From the NCBI GenBank assembly GCA_030674155.1, contig CM060335.1:51516540-51539039 (forward strand): a stretch of DNA of 22,500 bases. Direction: 5' to 3'. A program made the position numbers and the translations under genes. This DNA comes from Stramonita haemastoma. Lineage: Eukaryota > Mollusca > Gastropoda > Neogastropoda > Muricidae. The notes under the pieces were generated by a model. That model was not told the DNA's origin. It saw only the letters and a program-made list of their open reading frames with translations, and did not search any database. The first letter of the stretch is position 1. Each line of letters starts with the position of its first letter. Below, piece by piece: positions 1-22,451 of this stretch.

Positions 1-52
1 TGTTTAAAAAAGCACAATAGTGCTTATTCCATTATCCTCGATATAAAAGTGT
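1..52 (+). mobile_element. SINE-1 tail fragment
   Basis: This holds the 3' tail of the SINE-1 family: the AAGCAC-AATA-GTGCTT hairpin followed by ATTCCATTATCCTCGATATA and AAAG. It meets the minus-strand copy that follows tail to tail. Confidence 0.7.
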
Positions 53-69
53 TTTTTTTTAATTTAAAA

Positions 70-428
<359 letters not shown>

Positions 429-462
429 CATACTTATAAATACACACACACTCACACTCAAG

Positions 463-470
463 GGTGTGCG

Positions 471-549
<79 letters not shown>

Positions 550-579
550 CACAACACAACACAACACAACACAACACAC
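463..579. repeat. CG/CA array passing into an ACAAC pentamer array
   Basis: GTGCGCGCGCGCGCA leads into about 35 CA units to 548, then ACAAC pentamers to 579. Confidence 0.95.
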
Positions 580-584
580 GTACA

Positions 585-890
<306 letters not shown>

Positions 891-902
891 CCCTTTTATC
901 AA

Positions 903-1397
903 AATCTTATGTTTTATGGGACTTATTTTGATGATAGATGGTGGTGGATTGATGTTTTCAGTCACCTAACCTCATCATTTTCTCATGTTTGATCTTTAAT
1001 TATTGGGCCTTTTTGTTTTGTTTTTGTTTTGTTTTGTTTTTGTTTGTTTTGTTGTTGTTGTTTTTTGTTTGTTTGTTTGTTTGTTTTCATTATTCAAATC
1101 AAAATCATCATTGATTCTTACTTCTTATTTTCGTTTCTGAATGAGTGCCTTTTTTTATAACATTACCTTAATATTGTATCTCTGTCTTATTTCTTACCTG
1201 TTGTTTGATAACTGGTATGGTTTCTTGCTTTTGGTATTTGGATCATTATAATTGTTGTTGTTTAGTTGAGGCTATCTTTTTTATCTTGATGTTATCCCTG
1301 AAAAGGGCGGGGACTGAATGTAAAAAAAAGCACACGAGTGCTTATCTATTATCCTCGAATAAAAGAATTTTGCCTTGCCTTGCCTTGCCTTGCCTTG

Positions 1398-1399
<2 letters not shown>
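903..1399 (+). mobile_element. Retroelement 3'-end family R, copy B
   Basis: Begins near TTATGGGACTTATTTTGATG. It ends with GGCGGGGACTGAATG, an A run, the hairpin AAGCAC-ACGA-GTGCTT, ATTATCCTCGAATAAAAG and a TTGCC pentamer tail. The last 60 bp match the SINE-1 tail, while the body is unrelated to SINE-1. Confidence 0.7.
1011..1087. repeat. TTTG/TTTTG-rich stretch inside family R copy B
   Basis: Mixed TTTTG, TTG and TTTG runs. The matching position in copy A (721-752) also has a GTTT run, while copy C has lost it. Confidence 0.8.

Positions 1400-1429
<30 letters not shown>
1369..1429. repeat. TTGCC pentamers then TC array
   Basis: About six TTGCC units followed by about 15 TC units, forming the tail of family R copy B. 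Confidence 0.9.
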
Positions 1430-1431
<2 letters not shown>

Positions 1432-1504
1432 GTTGAACTGTTGTTGGTAGTGATTGTGGTGTGTGGGGTAGGGGGTTGCTATTAACTTTGAACAACTTTT
1501 AAAA

Positions 1505-1612
1505 TATATATTCCCTAATCAGGGCAAGGGCAGATGGAAAAGTATATACATACTTACTCTGTAACTATTTAAAATAAAGTTATTCACTCATTCATTCATT
1601 ATTCATTCATTC
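1505..1612 (+). mobile_element. Retroelement 3' end, family E, copy 1
   Basis: CCCTAATCAGGGCAAGGGC, a TGGAAAA stretch, CTGTAACTATTTAAAATAAA and then an ATTC tetramer tail. The same order recurs at 2490-2640 with a TC tail, so this is a dispersed 3' end with AATAAA followed by a simple repeat. Confidence 0.55.
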
Positions 1613-2295
1613 TCTCTCCAGAAAAAAATATATACTCTAGAATGTCCGATGTATCGGCATGATTTCTTTGAGTTTCAAACAAAATGTCCTCTGAAGTCGA
1701 ACAAAGTAATGATCTTGGGATATCTACGGTTAGAATGGTATTTTAGGGATGTAAATGATGTCATATATTCAAAACTAGACACGAAAGAATACTTTGATGT
1801 GTAAATTATTTTGTGGGTTTCTTTAATTAACTCCCCTGAAACGGCGGTCCTTTATGAATTTTAGTAAGAACAAAGAAGACAACAGCGTTCTTGCTAAGGG
1901 AGGCAATTCAAAGCATGGGGCGACAATCCTTTATGAATTTTAGTAGTTTTAAAGAAGGCAACAGTGTTTTTCATGGTCAGGGGAGGGAATTATAGGCGTC
2001 GCGCATTCGCGCAACATGGACCAATGGACATATAGGCAAAATAAGATAAACGAAAGGTAAATTGTATTTTTGATATTTTGTCCTAACACGCTTTTGAAAA
2101 AAAAAAGTTAATTGTAGATGTTCTCTTTTCGACAAATATATAGACTATTGCTACCCTCATCCCGATACAAATGAAAAGGGAGTGAGAGAAGGCCTTGTAA
2201 GTACATATCTCGCACACCCTGCATGTAAATCTCTCCGAGGGACAGCAGGTTATATAAATAAGCGTTAAACTTACATTGTCTTTACGCTGTTGACA
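1613..2295. other. Mostly unique AT-rich sequence upstream of gene 1
   Basis: Apart from the direct repeat at 1840-1997, I see no gene, RNA gene or recognisable element here. Confidence 0.5.
1840..1997. repeat. Two-copy direct repeat of about 79 bp
   Basis: TCCTTTATGAATTTTAGTA starts at 1848 and again at 1927. Both copies continue with AAAGAAG.CAACAG and end near GGGAGG.AATT. Clear divergence between the copies suggests an old duplication. Confidence 0.7.
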
Positions 2296-2489
2296 AATTG
2301 GTTTTATTTTTTTCAGGAAATGTGTGCCTTTCCTTTCTTTCTTTCTTTCTTTTCTTTATAACAGAAGGAGTGAAGGTGTACCTGCAATGACCTGTTCCTT
2401 TACTTACCGCTTGTTCCTTTATCTTACTGATTGTCAGATCGTTGTTTTCTTGTTGTGCTTTTTGCGAAGGCGTTCCCTTCTTGATTTGT

Positions 2490-2565
2490 TGATAATCCCT
2501 AATCAGGGCAAGGGCTGGAGGAAAATAATTTATGCGAATTCTTATCTGTAACCCTTGGAAAATAA

Positions 2566-2639
<74 letters not shown>

Positions 2640-2640
2640 A
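2490..2640 (+). mobile_element. Retroelement 3' end, family E, copy 2
   Basis: ATCCCTAATCAGGGCAAGGG, CTTATCTGTAACCCTTGGAA and AATAAAG run into a TC array (2569-2635). The body to the left, from about 2296, is probably part of the same element but has no coding remnant that I recognise. Confidence 0.55.
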
Positions 2641-2993
2641 AAATGTTAGGATTTGAATGACTTATTTTGTTATAGATGGTGGCGGATTGATGTTTTCAGT
2701 CATTTACCTCATTATGTTCTTATGTTTGCTCTTTATTGCGCTTTTTTTAACATCAAAATCATCATTTGATTCTTACTTCTTATTTTCGTTTCTGCATGCA
2801 TGTCTTTTAAAAAATTATTACCTTATTAATGTATTTCTTTCTTATTTCTTGTCTGTTGTTTGCTACTTGGTATAGTTTCTTGCTCTTGGTATTTGGATCA
2901 TTATTATTATCTTCATGTATCCCTGATAAGGGCGGGGACTGGATGTAAAAAAAAGCTCACGAGTGCTTATTCATTATCCTCGAATAAAAGAAT

Positions 2994-3240
<247 letters not shown>

Positions 3241-3276
3241 CATACACCAACCAATGCCAGCATCCCACTGCATGGC

Positions 3277-3396
3277 TATATATTGAGCCCTGTGTGTGTG
3301 CATACAGATCACACTTCCACATTGCTGCTGTCAACGTTCCCTACAGTGCACTGACTGACTTGAGCCCAGTTTGGTAACTTGACGTTTGAGGACGAG
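3277..3396 (+). promoter_or_regulatory. Possible TATA box and 5' UTR of gene 1
   Basis: TATATATT at 3277-3284 lies 113-120 bp before the first ATG, which would place a start site near 3308-3315 and give a 5' UTR of about 85 nt. No strong initiator is evident. The stretch just upstream is CT- and C-rich (3029-3240). This rests on sequence alone. Confidence 0.35.
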
Positions 3397-14449
<11,053 letters not shown>

Positions 14450-15055
14450 CCTGGCCTCTGATTGGCTCCTGCAGGCCACAGATCGCGTCACTCGCAGTTT
14501 CATTGGCTGTCTGATCACCAAGATGGCCTTTGCTGACCTAAGAGGTTTTTTTTATTAGCTGATTATTATTTTTTTCTAATGGAGCCAGTTGATCGGCTGT
14601 TTGATAACTAATATGGTGCGTTATTGGTAGAGGGGATTCTTACAAAAGTAGTGCCTCTGAAAGTTTCGGACATTATACGAATCTTCTTGTGTTAGTTTGA
14701 TAACACTCTTGAGGGTTTTGCTTCATACAGTTTTGCGTGTTTTCATTCTGCTGTATGTTGTTTAGATAATGGTCCTGTTACACTGTTTATAAACCAAATG
14801 ACAGCAAAAGAAATTTTTCGAGGAGAACCGGATAAAAACATAGCAAAAAACGATGAGGAAGTGAGACCAGATTGTAGAACACCCGGATCTGCAAATACTG
14901 CTTCATTAATTTCTGTAATAGATACTTGCCAGGCAAGCCTTCATTTATTTTGCCTGATACTGGTTGATTTATACGCAACGTACATTTGCAACTATTTTGT
15001 GATCTGAACAGAAGAGAACAATAAAGACTGCCACTTCATTGAAGAGTTTTAGAGC
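14450..15055 (+). other. Probable 3' UTR of gene 1 with AATAAA at 15020
   Basis: Non-repetitive sequence follows the stop codon. The first canonical AATAAA is at 15020-15025, which would put cleavage near 15040-15055 and give a UTR of about 600 nt. A second AATAAA at 15866-15871, followed by a short CTGT tail, could be an alternative end or the 3' end of a retroelement. Confidence 0.5.
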
Positions 15056-15940
15056 AAAAGTGCTGCAGGGACACTTGTAGGTAGACTATGACTAAATTTA
15101 TTCTCACTTCTGCTTCCTATAGTACAATGTAAGATCAAGGGATAGAACCTAGTGCCGAAAGATTGTTTTGCAATGATGTTATCTTCAAATTTCTTGAGAC
15201 ATAGAAGAACATGTTTCGAAATTTAAAAAATAAAAGTGATGTAGGAATATTGTTGCCTCAGTTCCCACAGTTCTTTGATCTTGTGTCCCTGAAAAATGAT
15301 CTATGATTTTCTGAAAAATTGAATTTCATCTTGTTTTAGCTGTGGTTTGCCCATAATTTGGGGGGACAGCTTGCTTTCCATCAAGGTGACAGTTTTGATC
15401 AAGTATCTGATACTGGCTGGAATGATAACAACACAACATCATCCATGTCATCAAATACAGCCAGCCTTCTTTCTTTCGCCCCTATCTATATTCTGTGTAC
15501 TCGGTTTTGCTAACTGATGGATTTCAAAGTGATATTTTAAGGTTAGTTACGAGTTTCACAGCGGTCATAATTGTGTGGAGGATTTTTTTCGTATGATAAA
15601 TTAAAGCTGAAAAGGTAATAAGGTAATAAAGGTAATAAAAGATAGATTGCTGAATGCAAATTATGGAAATTTCCCATTGTGAATTTCAAGATTTGATGAT
15701 GTAGAATTCGACTGTAAAAGAGGCTTCTTGTTATCTACTTGTATTAGATAAAAAGGTTAAGCAGTTTGAAACTGTTAGTTTTGGCGGCCAAAATGGAAAT
15801 CTGCTTATTTCTTACCTCTGTTTCTTCCTTTTATTTTGGGTGTTATTTTTTCTGGACTATGAGACAATAAAGATCGTAAACCTGCTGTCTGTCTGTCTCT
15901 TTTCAACGTTCACATTTATATGTGAGTGAGGGAGCTTGCC

Positions 15941-15941
<1 letters not shown>
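15056..15941. other. Unique AT-rich sequence, alternative 3' UTR or intergenic
   Basis: No open frame with coding character and no recognisable repeat apart from short GTAATAA iterations near 15617-15640. It may be extended 3' UTR reaching the AATAAA at 15866. Confidence 0.4.
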
Positions 15942-15991
<50 letters not shown>

Positions 15992-15992
15992 T

Positions 15993-16040
<48 letters not shown>

Positions 16041-16058
16041 GTGTGTGTGTATGTGTGT

Positions 16059-16155
<97 letters not shown>
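15942..16155. repeat. GT array
   Basis: About 105 GT units with a few GGGT, AAGT and ATGT interruptions. Confidence 0.95.
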
Positions 16156-16156
<1 letters not shown>

Positions 16157-16186
16157 AAGAGAGAGAGTGAGAGAGTGTGAGTGTGT

Positions 16187-16713
<527 letters not shown>

Positions 16714-16758
<45 letters not shown>
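16714..16758. repeat. GT array
   Basis: About 22 GT units, left neighbour of the next SINE. Confidence 0.95.
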
Positions 16759-16759
<1 letters not shown>

Positions 16760-16983
16760 TCTTTATCTTTATTTATTCTTTTATATCGAGGATAATGGAA
16801 TAAGCACCCATGTGCTTTTTTACATCCAGTCCCCATGTGTATGCAGTTTTGTAAATGTCATCTGTTCCCACCGGCACACGATGGCCTACTCTTACGAAAA
16901 GCAGAACAGGGTTGAACGTGTGCGCAAGATGTTCTGCGTGCATTCGCACAAGGGGCCTCGGTTTAAAGTCTCATCCGAAGGAC

Positions 16984-16985
<2 letters not shown>
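16758..16985 (-). mobile_element. SINE-1 copy, minus, headless, inside a GT array
   Basis: Tail hairpin AAGCAC-CCAT-GTGCTT, the whole body to CATCCGAAGGACTT, then a GT array at once. The break is at the same internal point where the plus copy at 4603 begins. Confidence 0.87.
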
Positions 16986-17050
<65 letters not shown>

Positions 17051-17162
17051 TGTGTCTGTGTGTGTCTGTGTGTCTGTGTCTGTGTCTGTGTCTGTGCGTG
17101 CGGTTGTGCGGGCGGGCGTGGAGGGCGTGCGTACGTGCCTGCGTGCTTGCGTGCGTGCGTGT

Positions 17163-17256
<94 letters not shown>

Positions 17257-17257
17257 A
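16985..17257. repeat. GT array, GC-rich GTGC middle, GT array, TCTG tetramers
   Basis: GT and GTCTGT units to 17100, CGTGCGTGC-rich to 17160, GT to 17212, then about 11 TCTG units. Confidence 0.94.
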
Positions 17258-17307
17258 GGTTTCATCACGAGAACTCTTAACGAAAACAAGTTTTACACCT
17301 ACTTGTC

Positions 17308-17530
17308 TGCCACAAGAATAGCGCCACCCACTATATAATATAATAGAGTAAGGTTGTGATTCATTCCTCCCTACAGAAACTTTTTCTCCAAAATAAGTTG
17401 GTTTTTTCTTTTACACTCACCAAAATATCTGTTGCGCGCGGGACCTCAGTTTATCGCTATGTTTAAAAGACTAGAACCAAGACCACCGTTTAAGGTCTAG
17501 TGGATGGGGAAGGGGGAGAGCTAGGGTTGC
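17308..17530 (-). mobile_element. SINE-2 fragment, minus
   Basis: GCCACAAGAATAGCGCCACC, CTTTTACACTCACC, GGGACCTCAGTTTATCG, AAAGACTAGAACC and GGTCTAGTGGATGGGG match the order of the other minus SINE-2 copy. The head is missing. Confidence 0.65.
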
Positions 17531-17750
17531 TCTCATACTAATAGGAACAAGTGTAGTTGACAGTAGGTTCAACACTGTGATCTATGGTGACATGCAGAAA
17601 GTGATGGTAGTAGGGTTTACCCTCTGGCTTAAAAGAATATGGGTAAAATATTCACTGTCCTGTGGAGCTTCTTCTTTGACAATGGTCCATTTTATTTGTA
17701 TAGCGGTGTACATATTAGCACGCACACATAATGCAATCTCATACACATTA
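17531..17750. other. Unique intergenic sequence
   Basis: No gene or repeat recognised. Confidence 0.35.
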
Positions 17751-17830
17751 TTATGCGTGCGCACGCGGACACACACAAACACAGACACGTACGCACGCGC
17801 GCACACACTCACACACACACACAAGCAGCT

Positions 17831-17924
<94 letters not shown>

Positions 17925-17927
17925 AGG

Positions 17928-17981
<54 letters not shown>

Positions 17982-18200
17982 GACAGACAGAGACAGACAG
18001 AGAGACAGACAAACATAGAATGAGAGACAGATATACAGACAGATAGAGAGGCATGCAGAGATACGGACAGACAGACATAGAGACAGGCAGACAGATAGAC
18101 AGACAGATAGAGAGGCAAGCATAGACAGAGAGACAGAGGCAGATAGACAGACAGTGATGCAGGCAAGCTAGGAAGGCAGGCAGATAGGTAGAGAGAGGCA
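17751..18200. repeat. CA-rich, GA, poly-G and CAGA compound array
   Basis: ACAC/ACGC imperfect (17751-17834), GA array (17836-17914), G run to 17925, and CAGA array with variants to about 18200. Purine-rich on + for about 370 bp. Confidence 0.93.
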
Positions 18201-18600
18201 CACAGAGAAAAAGAGATGCAGTGCAGTCTGTTTTGTTGTGCAATGAAAACAAAGACAAACCTTTATGAAGTAATTGTACAACGTCAGTTATACTCGTAGT
18301 GTAAACGATCTTCAAAGCAAAATGACACAAGTTCTATCGTAGCGAATTTTATTGCATCAACTTCTGAAATACAACAAGTAACAAAACACATTCCATCCAA
18401 TATTTTGAAAAATGGAAAGTTTTCATTTCTGTTTGTCCACAAAATGTCGCCATGCTTTGAACAATCAGTATTTGCTACACATTGCTGAATTAATGATGAA
18501 AAAATATGTAGAGAAATGCACACATGTGTATCTGCTTTTTGTAGCTCTAAATCAAAAAATGTTGCCTTACTTGTGTGTTTTAACTATGTCATTTGTGGTA
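18201..18600. other. Unique AT-rich intergenic sequence
   Basis: TTTATT at 18348-18353 is an AATAAA on the minus strand, 1.5 kb after the gene 2 stop. It could be its polyadenylation signal, but this is weak. Confidence 0.3.
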
Positions 18601-18655
18601 TTGCAAATACACACACTCACGTACGCACAACACAGACACACAAACACAGATACAC

Positions 18656-18758
<103 letters not shown>

Positions 18759-18859
18759 CAAATTACAGAATCGTTGTTGTGGTTAATTTTCAAACCCAAT
18801 GAAAGAGAATCTGCTGTTTTCTGAGTCAACTTTGAATTGAATATCACCGATTTTAGTAT

Positions 18860-18887
18860 TATGATTGTTATTATCATTATCACTTTT

Positions 18888-18957
<70 letters not shown>

Positions 18958-18959
18958 CC

Positions 18960-19056
<97 letters not shown>

Positions 19057-19096
19057 TTATTACTATTATTGCTATTGCTATTGCTATTGCTATTGC

Positions 19097-19151
<55 letters not shown>

Positions 19152-19243
19152 ATTATTATTATTATTATTATCATTATTATTATTATTATTATCATCATCA
19201 TCATTATTATCATCATTATTATCATCATCATTATTATTATCAT
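18860..19243. repeat. Composite trinucleotide array (ATC, AGT, GCTATT, ATT, ATC/ATT)
   Basis: ATC 18888-18957, AGT 18959-19055, a GCTATT hexamer block 19070-19100, ATT 19098-19190, and mixed ATC/ATT to 19243. Sharp borders between pure blocks. Confidence 0.95.
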
Positions 19244-19883
19244 CGCTTTTTCCCCACAAAGATATCGACTGTGACTGTTACATAATGAGTTTTGATAATG
19301 AAGTTATTTGTAAGCTAGTTCTTACCTTCTTCTAACAATGACAACGCTGACTTTCACGAAATTGTTGTCAAGACAAAGACTTAATCTAGAATATCCCACA
19401 ACTGCCTTTAGCACCACATGATGTTTCCTAATACTTGTTTTGCAAAAGTTATCTTGTCTTCTGTCTGAACCATTTGTAGAATTATGTCTGTTTTTTACCC
19501 AAAATATTTTTGATACTATTCAATTTTCTTACTGGAGTTTTTTTCTATGCCTTTTAAAAACAATACTCCAGAGCAAAATGAAAAATTTCTGGAACCTAAA
19601 ATTCAGCTTGCATCAATAAAATGTAGATCTTTAAAAACAACAACAACAACAAAAACTAAACAAAGTAAGAACTACACAAGCTTTTTTACACAGAAAAAAC
19701 ACATTATCTATACAATCAGCTAGTAAATGACGTCATTTTTGCATCAACCAATCAACAAAGCAGGACACTGTGTGTGCCGAAGTCTTAAAGGTCCAGGCTT
19801 GGACTTTCAAAGCCCCGAGAGGCAGCCTGACACGAAGGCCGATGGCTGACGGCAGCAGTCAAGACTCGCTGGCTGGCTGCGGT
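19244..19883. other. Probable 3' UTR/downstream region of gene 2, otherwise unique
   Basis: No other gene seen. TGACGTCA (CRE/ATF-type palindrome) occurs at 19728-19735 and again in the gene 2 intron at 20155-20162. A short CAACAA run is at about 19636-19651. No minus-strand AATAAA was found here. Confidence 0.35.
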
Positions 19884-20034
19884 CTAGGCCTTGCAGCCGT
19901 ACTTCACGGCGGAGAGGGCGGCCAGGTAGTCCTGTCCTAGCTGGACCTGCTTCTTCACGGGCTCCGTCATCCAGGAACAGGCCTGGAACTTGGCCATCTG
20001 TTTGCCCATGCAGGACACCACTTTCTTCAGGGGC
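19884..20034 (-). CDS. Gene 2 terminal exon with stop codon
   Basis: The acceptor is CTATGTCCTCAG. Split codon AG|G gives Arg, then PLKKVVSC, ten residues to a cysteine, SWMT, and a 27-residue helix-like stretch ending KYGC, then KA and TAG. Cysteine spacings match gene 1 exon 5 exactly. It is more basic (many Lys) than gene 1, whose matching exon is rich in Gln and Arg. Confidence 0.85.
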
Positions 20035-21031
20035 CTGAGGACATAGGCAACACTTCATCACACACTGACTGGGGGAAAAGGAAAAGACAGCAGTGTTGGT
20101 TTGGTTTATATTTCCCCTCAAAGTCTGCAAAACAGGTGTGGAAATGGGGAGCAGTGACGTCATCTCCATTTGCAAGAGTGATTGATGATGGAGAATGGCG
20201 GATGATCAACAGGGAAAAGGGAGACAAGTTGCTGGCGAGTGAGGAAAAGGGAGACAAGTTGCTGGCCAATGCGGAAACCATTATGAAACGAAGAAAGGTA
20301 ACGTCATTCATCAACGAAGCAATCAGCCAGCCAACCAGCTATCCACCTGAATAATAACCCAACAATACATCCGTCAATCCATCCATCAACTAAGTACTGT
20401 TTACTAGCCAACCAACCAACTAACCAAACACACCAACCAATTGAAAGACCCCTTCCCCTCCCAGAACATAAAACAACCACCATCCTCATTATCATAACCA
20501 CCACAATAGCAGCAATAACAGCACCAATAATAATGACAACAATGATAACATGATGGTGAGAAGAAGAAGAAGAAGAAGAAGAAGAAGAAGAAGAAGAAGA
20601 AGAAGAAGAAGAAGAAGAAGAAAAAGAAGAAGAAGAAGAAGAAGAAGAAGAAGAAGAAGAAGAAGAGTTAACAACGGCTACACCACCACTACTACCATTA
20701 CAATTAACAACAACAACCACAAAATAACAACAAAAACACGAAACCAAATCAAACATCCAAAACCAAACAAAACAAAGCGAAACGAAACAAAACAAAAAAC
20801 CCTCCCCTCCCCTTCCCTCCCTCCCCTTCCCTCCCTTCCCTCCCCTCCCCTTCCCTCCCTTCCCTCCCTCCCTTCCCCCCCCTCCTACTGCCCACTCTTA
20901 CCTGCACATTTTCCGTTCCTGGATGTTGACAGCAATGTGGTTGTGGCATTTGGCCAGTCTCTTCTGGAACTTCCCCTTTCCTCCTTCACAGCTCTGAGGT
21001 CGCCCCTCCCCCTCCCCTCCTCCTGCCGCCT
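19884..21031 (-). CDS. Paralogous cysteine-rich protein, C-terminal two exons only (gene 2, partial)
   Basis: Two minus-strand exons, 21031-20902 and 20034-19884, join through a GT-AG intron of 867 bp at a phase-2 position straight after an ...MC codon, exactly as between exons 4 and 5 of gene 1. The 93 visible residues end CKA-stop (TAG, 19886-19884). Cysteine spacing from the second visible cysteine is 13, 8, 10 and 27 residues, identical to module B of gene 1. The upstream exons (signal peptide and any module A) are not in the window, which ends 1.5 kb further on. The orientation is convergent with gene 1. Function is unknown, presumably secreted like its paralog. Confidence 0.75.
20214..20277. 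repeat. Two-copy 30-bp direct repeat in the gene 2 intron
   Basis: GGGAGACAAGTTGCTGG starts at about 20219 and 20249. The copies differ at a few bases after CTGGC. Confidence 0.8.
20559..20667. repeat. GAA triplet array (TTC on the gene 2 sense strand)
   Basis: About 36 units with one AAAAAG interruption near 20623, in the 867-bp intron of gene 2. Confidence 0.96.
20797..20884. repeat. CCCTTCCCTC pyrimidine tract
   Basis: CCCTCCCTTCCC-type imperfect repeat. On the gene 2 sense strand it is a GGGAGGGAAGGG tract just after the donor at 20901. The G runs could form quadruplexes or act as intronic splice enhancers. Confidence 0.85.
20902..21031 (-). CDS. Gene 2 penultimate visible exon (first half of module B)
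   Basis: The acceptor GTGGGTTTCAG is followed by the exon in phase 1, and the donor is TGC-AG|GTAAGAG at 20902/20901. It encodes a Gly/Glu-rich start (AAGGGEGEGRPQSC) and then EGGKGKFQKRLAKC, HNHIAVNIQERKMC. The Gly-rich start is unusual beside gene 1 and partly reflects a GGGGA-rich stretch. A later acceptor (CCTCAG before AGC TGT) could trim it, but only with a different phase. A CACAG pentamer array begins 9 bp upstream of the acceptor. Confidence 0.7.
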
Positions 21032-21040
21032 CTGAAACCC

Positions 21041-21119
21041 ACAACACAGCACAGCACAGTACAGCACAGCACAGCACAGCACAGCACAGCACAGCACAGT
21101 ACAGTACAGCACAGCACAT
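21041..21119. repeat. CACAG pentamer array
   Basis: About 16 ACAGC units with ACAGT variants. Begins 9 bp from the gene 2 acceptor at 21032. Confidence 0.95.
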
Positions 21120-21130
21120 TGCCAATCTGT

Positions 21131-21398
21131 CTGGTATTGTGTATTGTGTTATACTGTGTTCTGTTGTGCTGTGTGTTGTGATTTGTTGTATTGTGTATGG
21201 TGTGGTGTGTTATGATTTTTTGTGGTGCGTTGTATTGTATTGTGTTTTGTTGGGTAGTATCTTATCGTATTGTATTGCATTGCGTTGTGTCGTGTTGTGT
21301 TGTATTGCGTTGTGTTGTGTTGTGCTGTGTGTTGTGATGTGTTGTGTTGTATTGTATTGCGTTGGGTTGTATTGCGTTGCATTGTGTTGTGTTGTGTT
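21131..21398. repeat. GTTGT pentamer array, left part
   Basis: TTGTG, TTGTA and TTGCG pentamers, imperfect. Continues beyond the SINE at 21797. Confidence 0.92.
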
Positions 21399-21792
21399 AT
21401 TTATTTATTTATTTATTTATTTACTTATTTATTTATTCATTTATTTATTTATTTATTCTTTTATATTGAAGATAATGGAATAAGCACTCATGTGCTTTCT
21501 TTTACATCCAGTCCCCGTGTGTATGCAGTTTTGTAAATCTTGTCATCTGTTCCCACCGGCACACAATGGCCTACTCTTACGGAAAGCAGAACAGGATTTA
21601 ACGTGTGCGCAAGACGTTCTGCATGCGATCGCACACGGGGCCTCGGTCTATAGTCTCATCCGAAAGACTTTTGGGGAGAGTGGAGTCAGCACTGATGTTA
21701 ACTCCAGGGGAAAAATCTCCTCGAACGGGAATCGAACCCGGGTCGTCAAATTGCGAGCGCAATGTTCTGACCACTAGGCTATCCCGTCCTGC
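21396..21792 (-). mobile_element. SINE-1, full-length minus copy splitting the pentamer array
   Basis: TTTA tail (to 21458), hairpin AAGCAC-TCAT-GTGCTT, body, reverse B box GGAATCGAACCC and reverse A box CCACTAGGCTA. Both RNA polymerase III boxes are intact, so this is the best-preserved minus copy. Confidence 0.93.
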
Positions 21793-21796
21793 CGTA

Positions 21797-21994
21797 TTTG
21801 TGTTATGTTGTGTTGTGTTGTGTTGTGTTGTGTTGTGTGTTGTGTTGTGTTGTGTTGTGTTTGTATTCGTTGTGTTGTTGTGTATTGCGTTGTGTTGTGT
21901 GGTGTATGTTTGTGTGATTTGTTGTGTTGTATTGTGTTGTGTTGTATTGTTTGTATTGAATTGCGTTGTGTTGTATTGTGTTGTATTGTGTTGT
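21797..21994. repeat. GTTGT pentamer array, right part
   Basis: Same pentamer type as 21131-21398, about 39 units. Confidence 0.93.
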
Positions 21995-22165
21995 AGATGC
22001 AAAGTACCATCTTTCTTGTCTACTAGCATATGGAAAAGAATGTTTTTCGACTGCACTACACGACGTAAAAACACAAAACCCAACCCAGACCAACACAGGG
22101 TTATTCAGAATGTCCACATAGCCTCTTTTAAGCAAATATGTGGACATAGTTTTGAGTTGTATTGC
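21995..22165. other. Unique stretch between arrays
   Basis: No exon of gene 2 with matching phase and cysteines could be recognised. Nothing else seen. Confidence 0.35.
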
Positions 22166-22169
22166 ATTT

Positions 22170-22451
22170 GAGTAGTGGTGTAGTGTAGTGTAGTGTGGTG
22201 TAGTGTAGTGCAGTGCAGTGCAGTGCAGTGCAGTGCAGTGCAGTGCAGTGCAGTGCAGTGCAGTGCAGTGCAGTGCACTGCAGTGTAGTGTTGTGCAGTG
22301 CAGTGCAGTGCAGTGCAGTGCAGTGTAGTGTAGTGCAGTGCAGTGTAGTGTAGTGTAGTGTAGTGTAGTGTAGTGTAGTGTAGTGTAGTGTAGTGTAGTG
22401 TAGTGTAGTGTAGTGTAGTGTAGTGTAGTGTAGTGTAGTGTAGTGTAGTGC
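22170..22451. repeat. TAGTG/CAGTG pentamer array
   Basis: About 56 units. TAGTG and CAGTG variants sit in long uniform blocks: TAGTG, CAGTG (22208-22325), mixed, then TAGTG to the end. A GA-rich codon-like tract follows at 22452-22500. Confidence 0.95.

Noticed and set aside
20136..20354. Plus-strand open frame with a repeated EKGDKLLA motif
   Set aside because: It lies antisense in the intron of gene 2, has no supporting splice sites or homology, and the repeat is a simple 30-bp duplication.
21605..22171. Long open frame over SINE and pentamer array
   Set aside because: It reads through a SINE copy and simple repeats and has no protein family signal.
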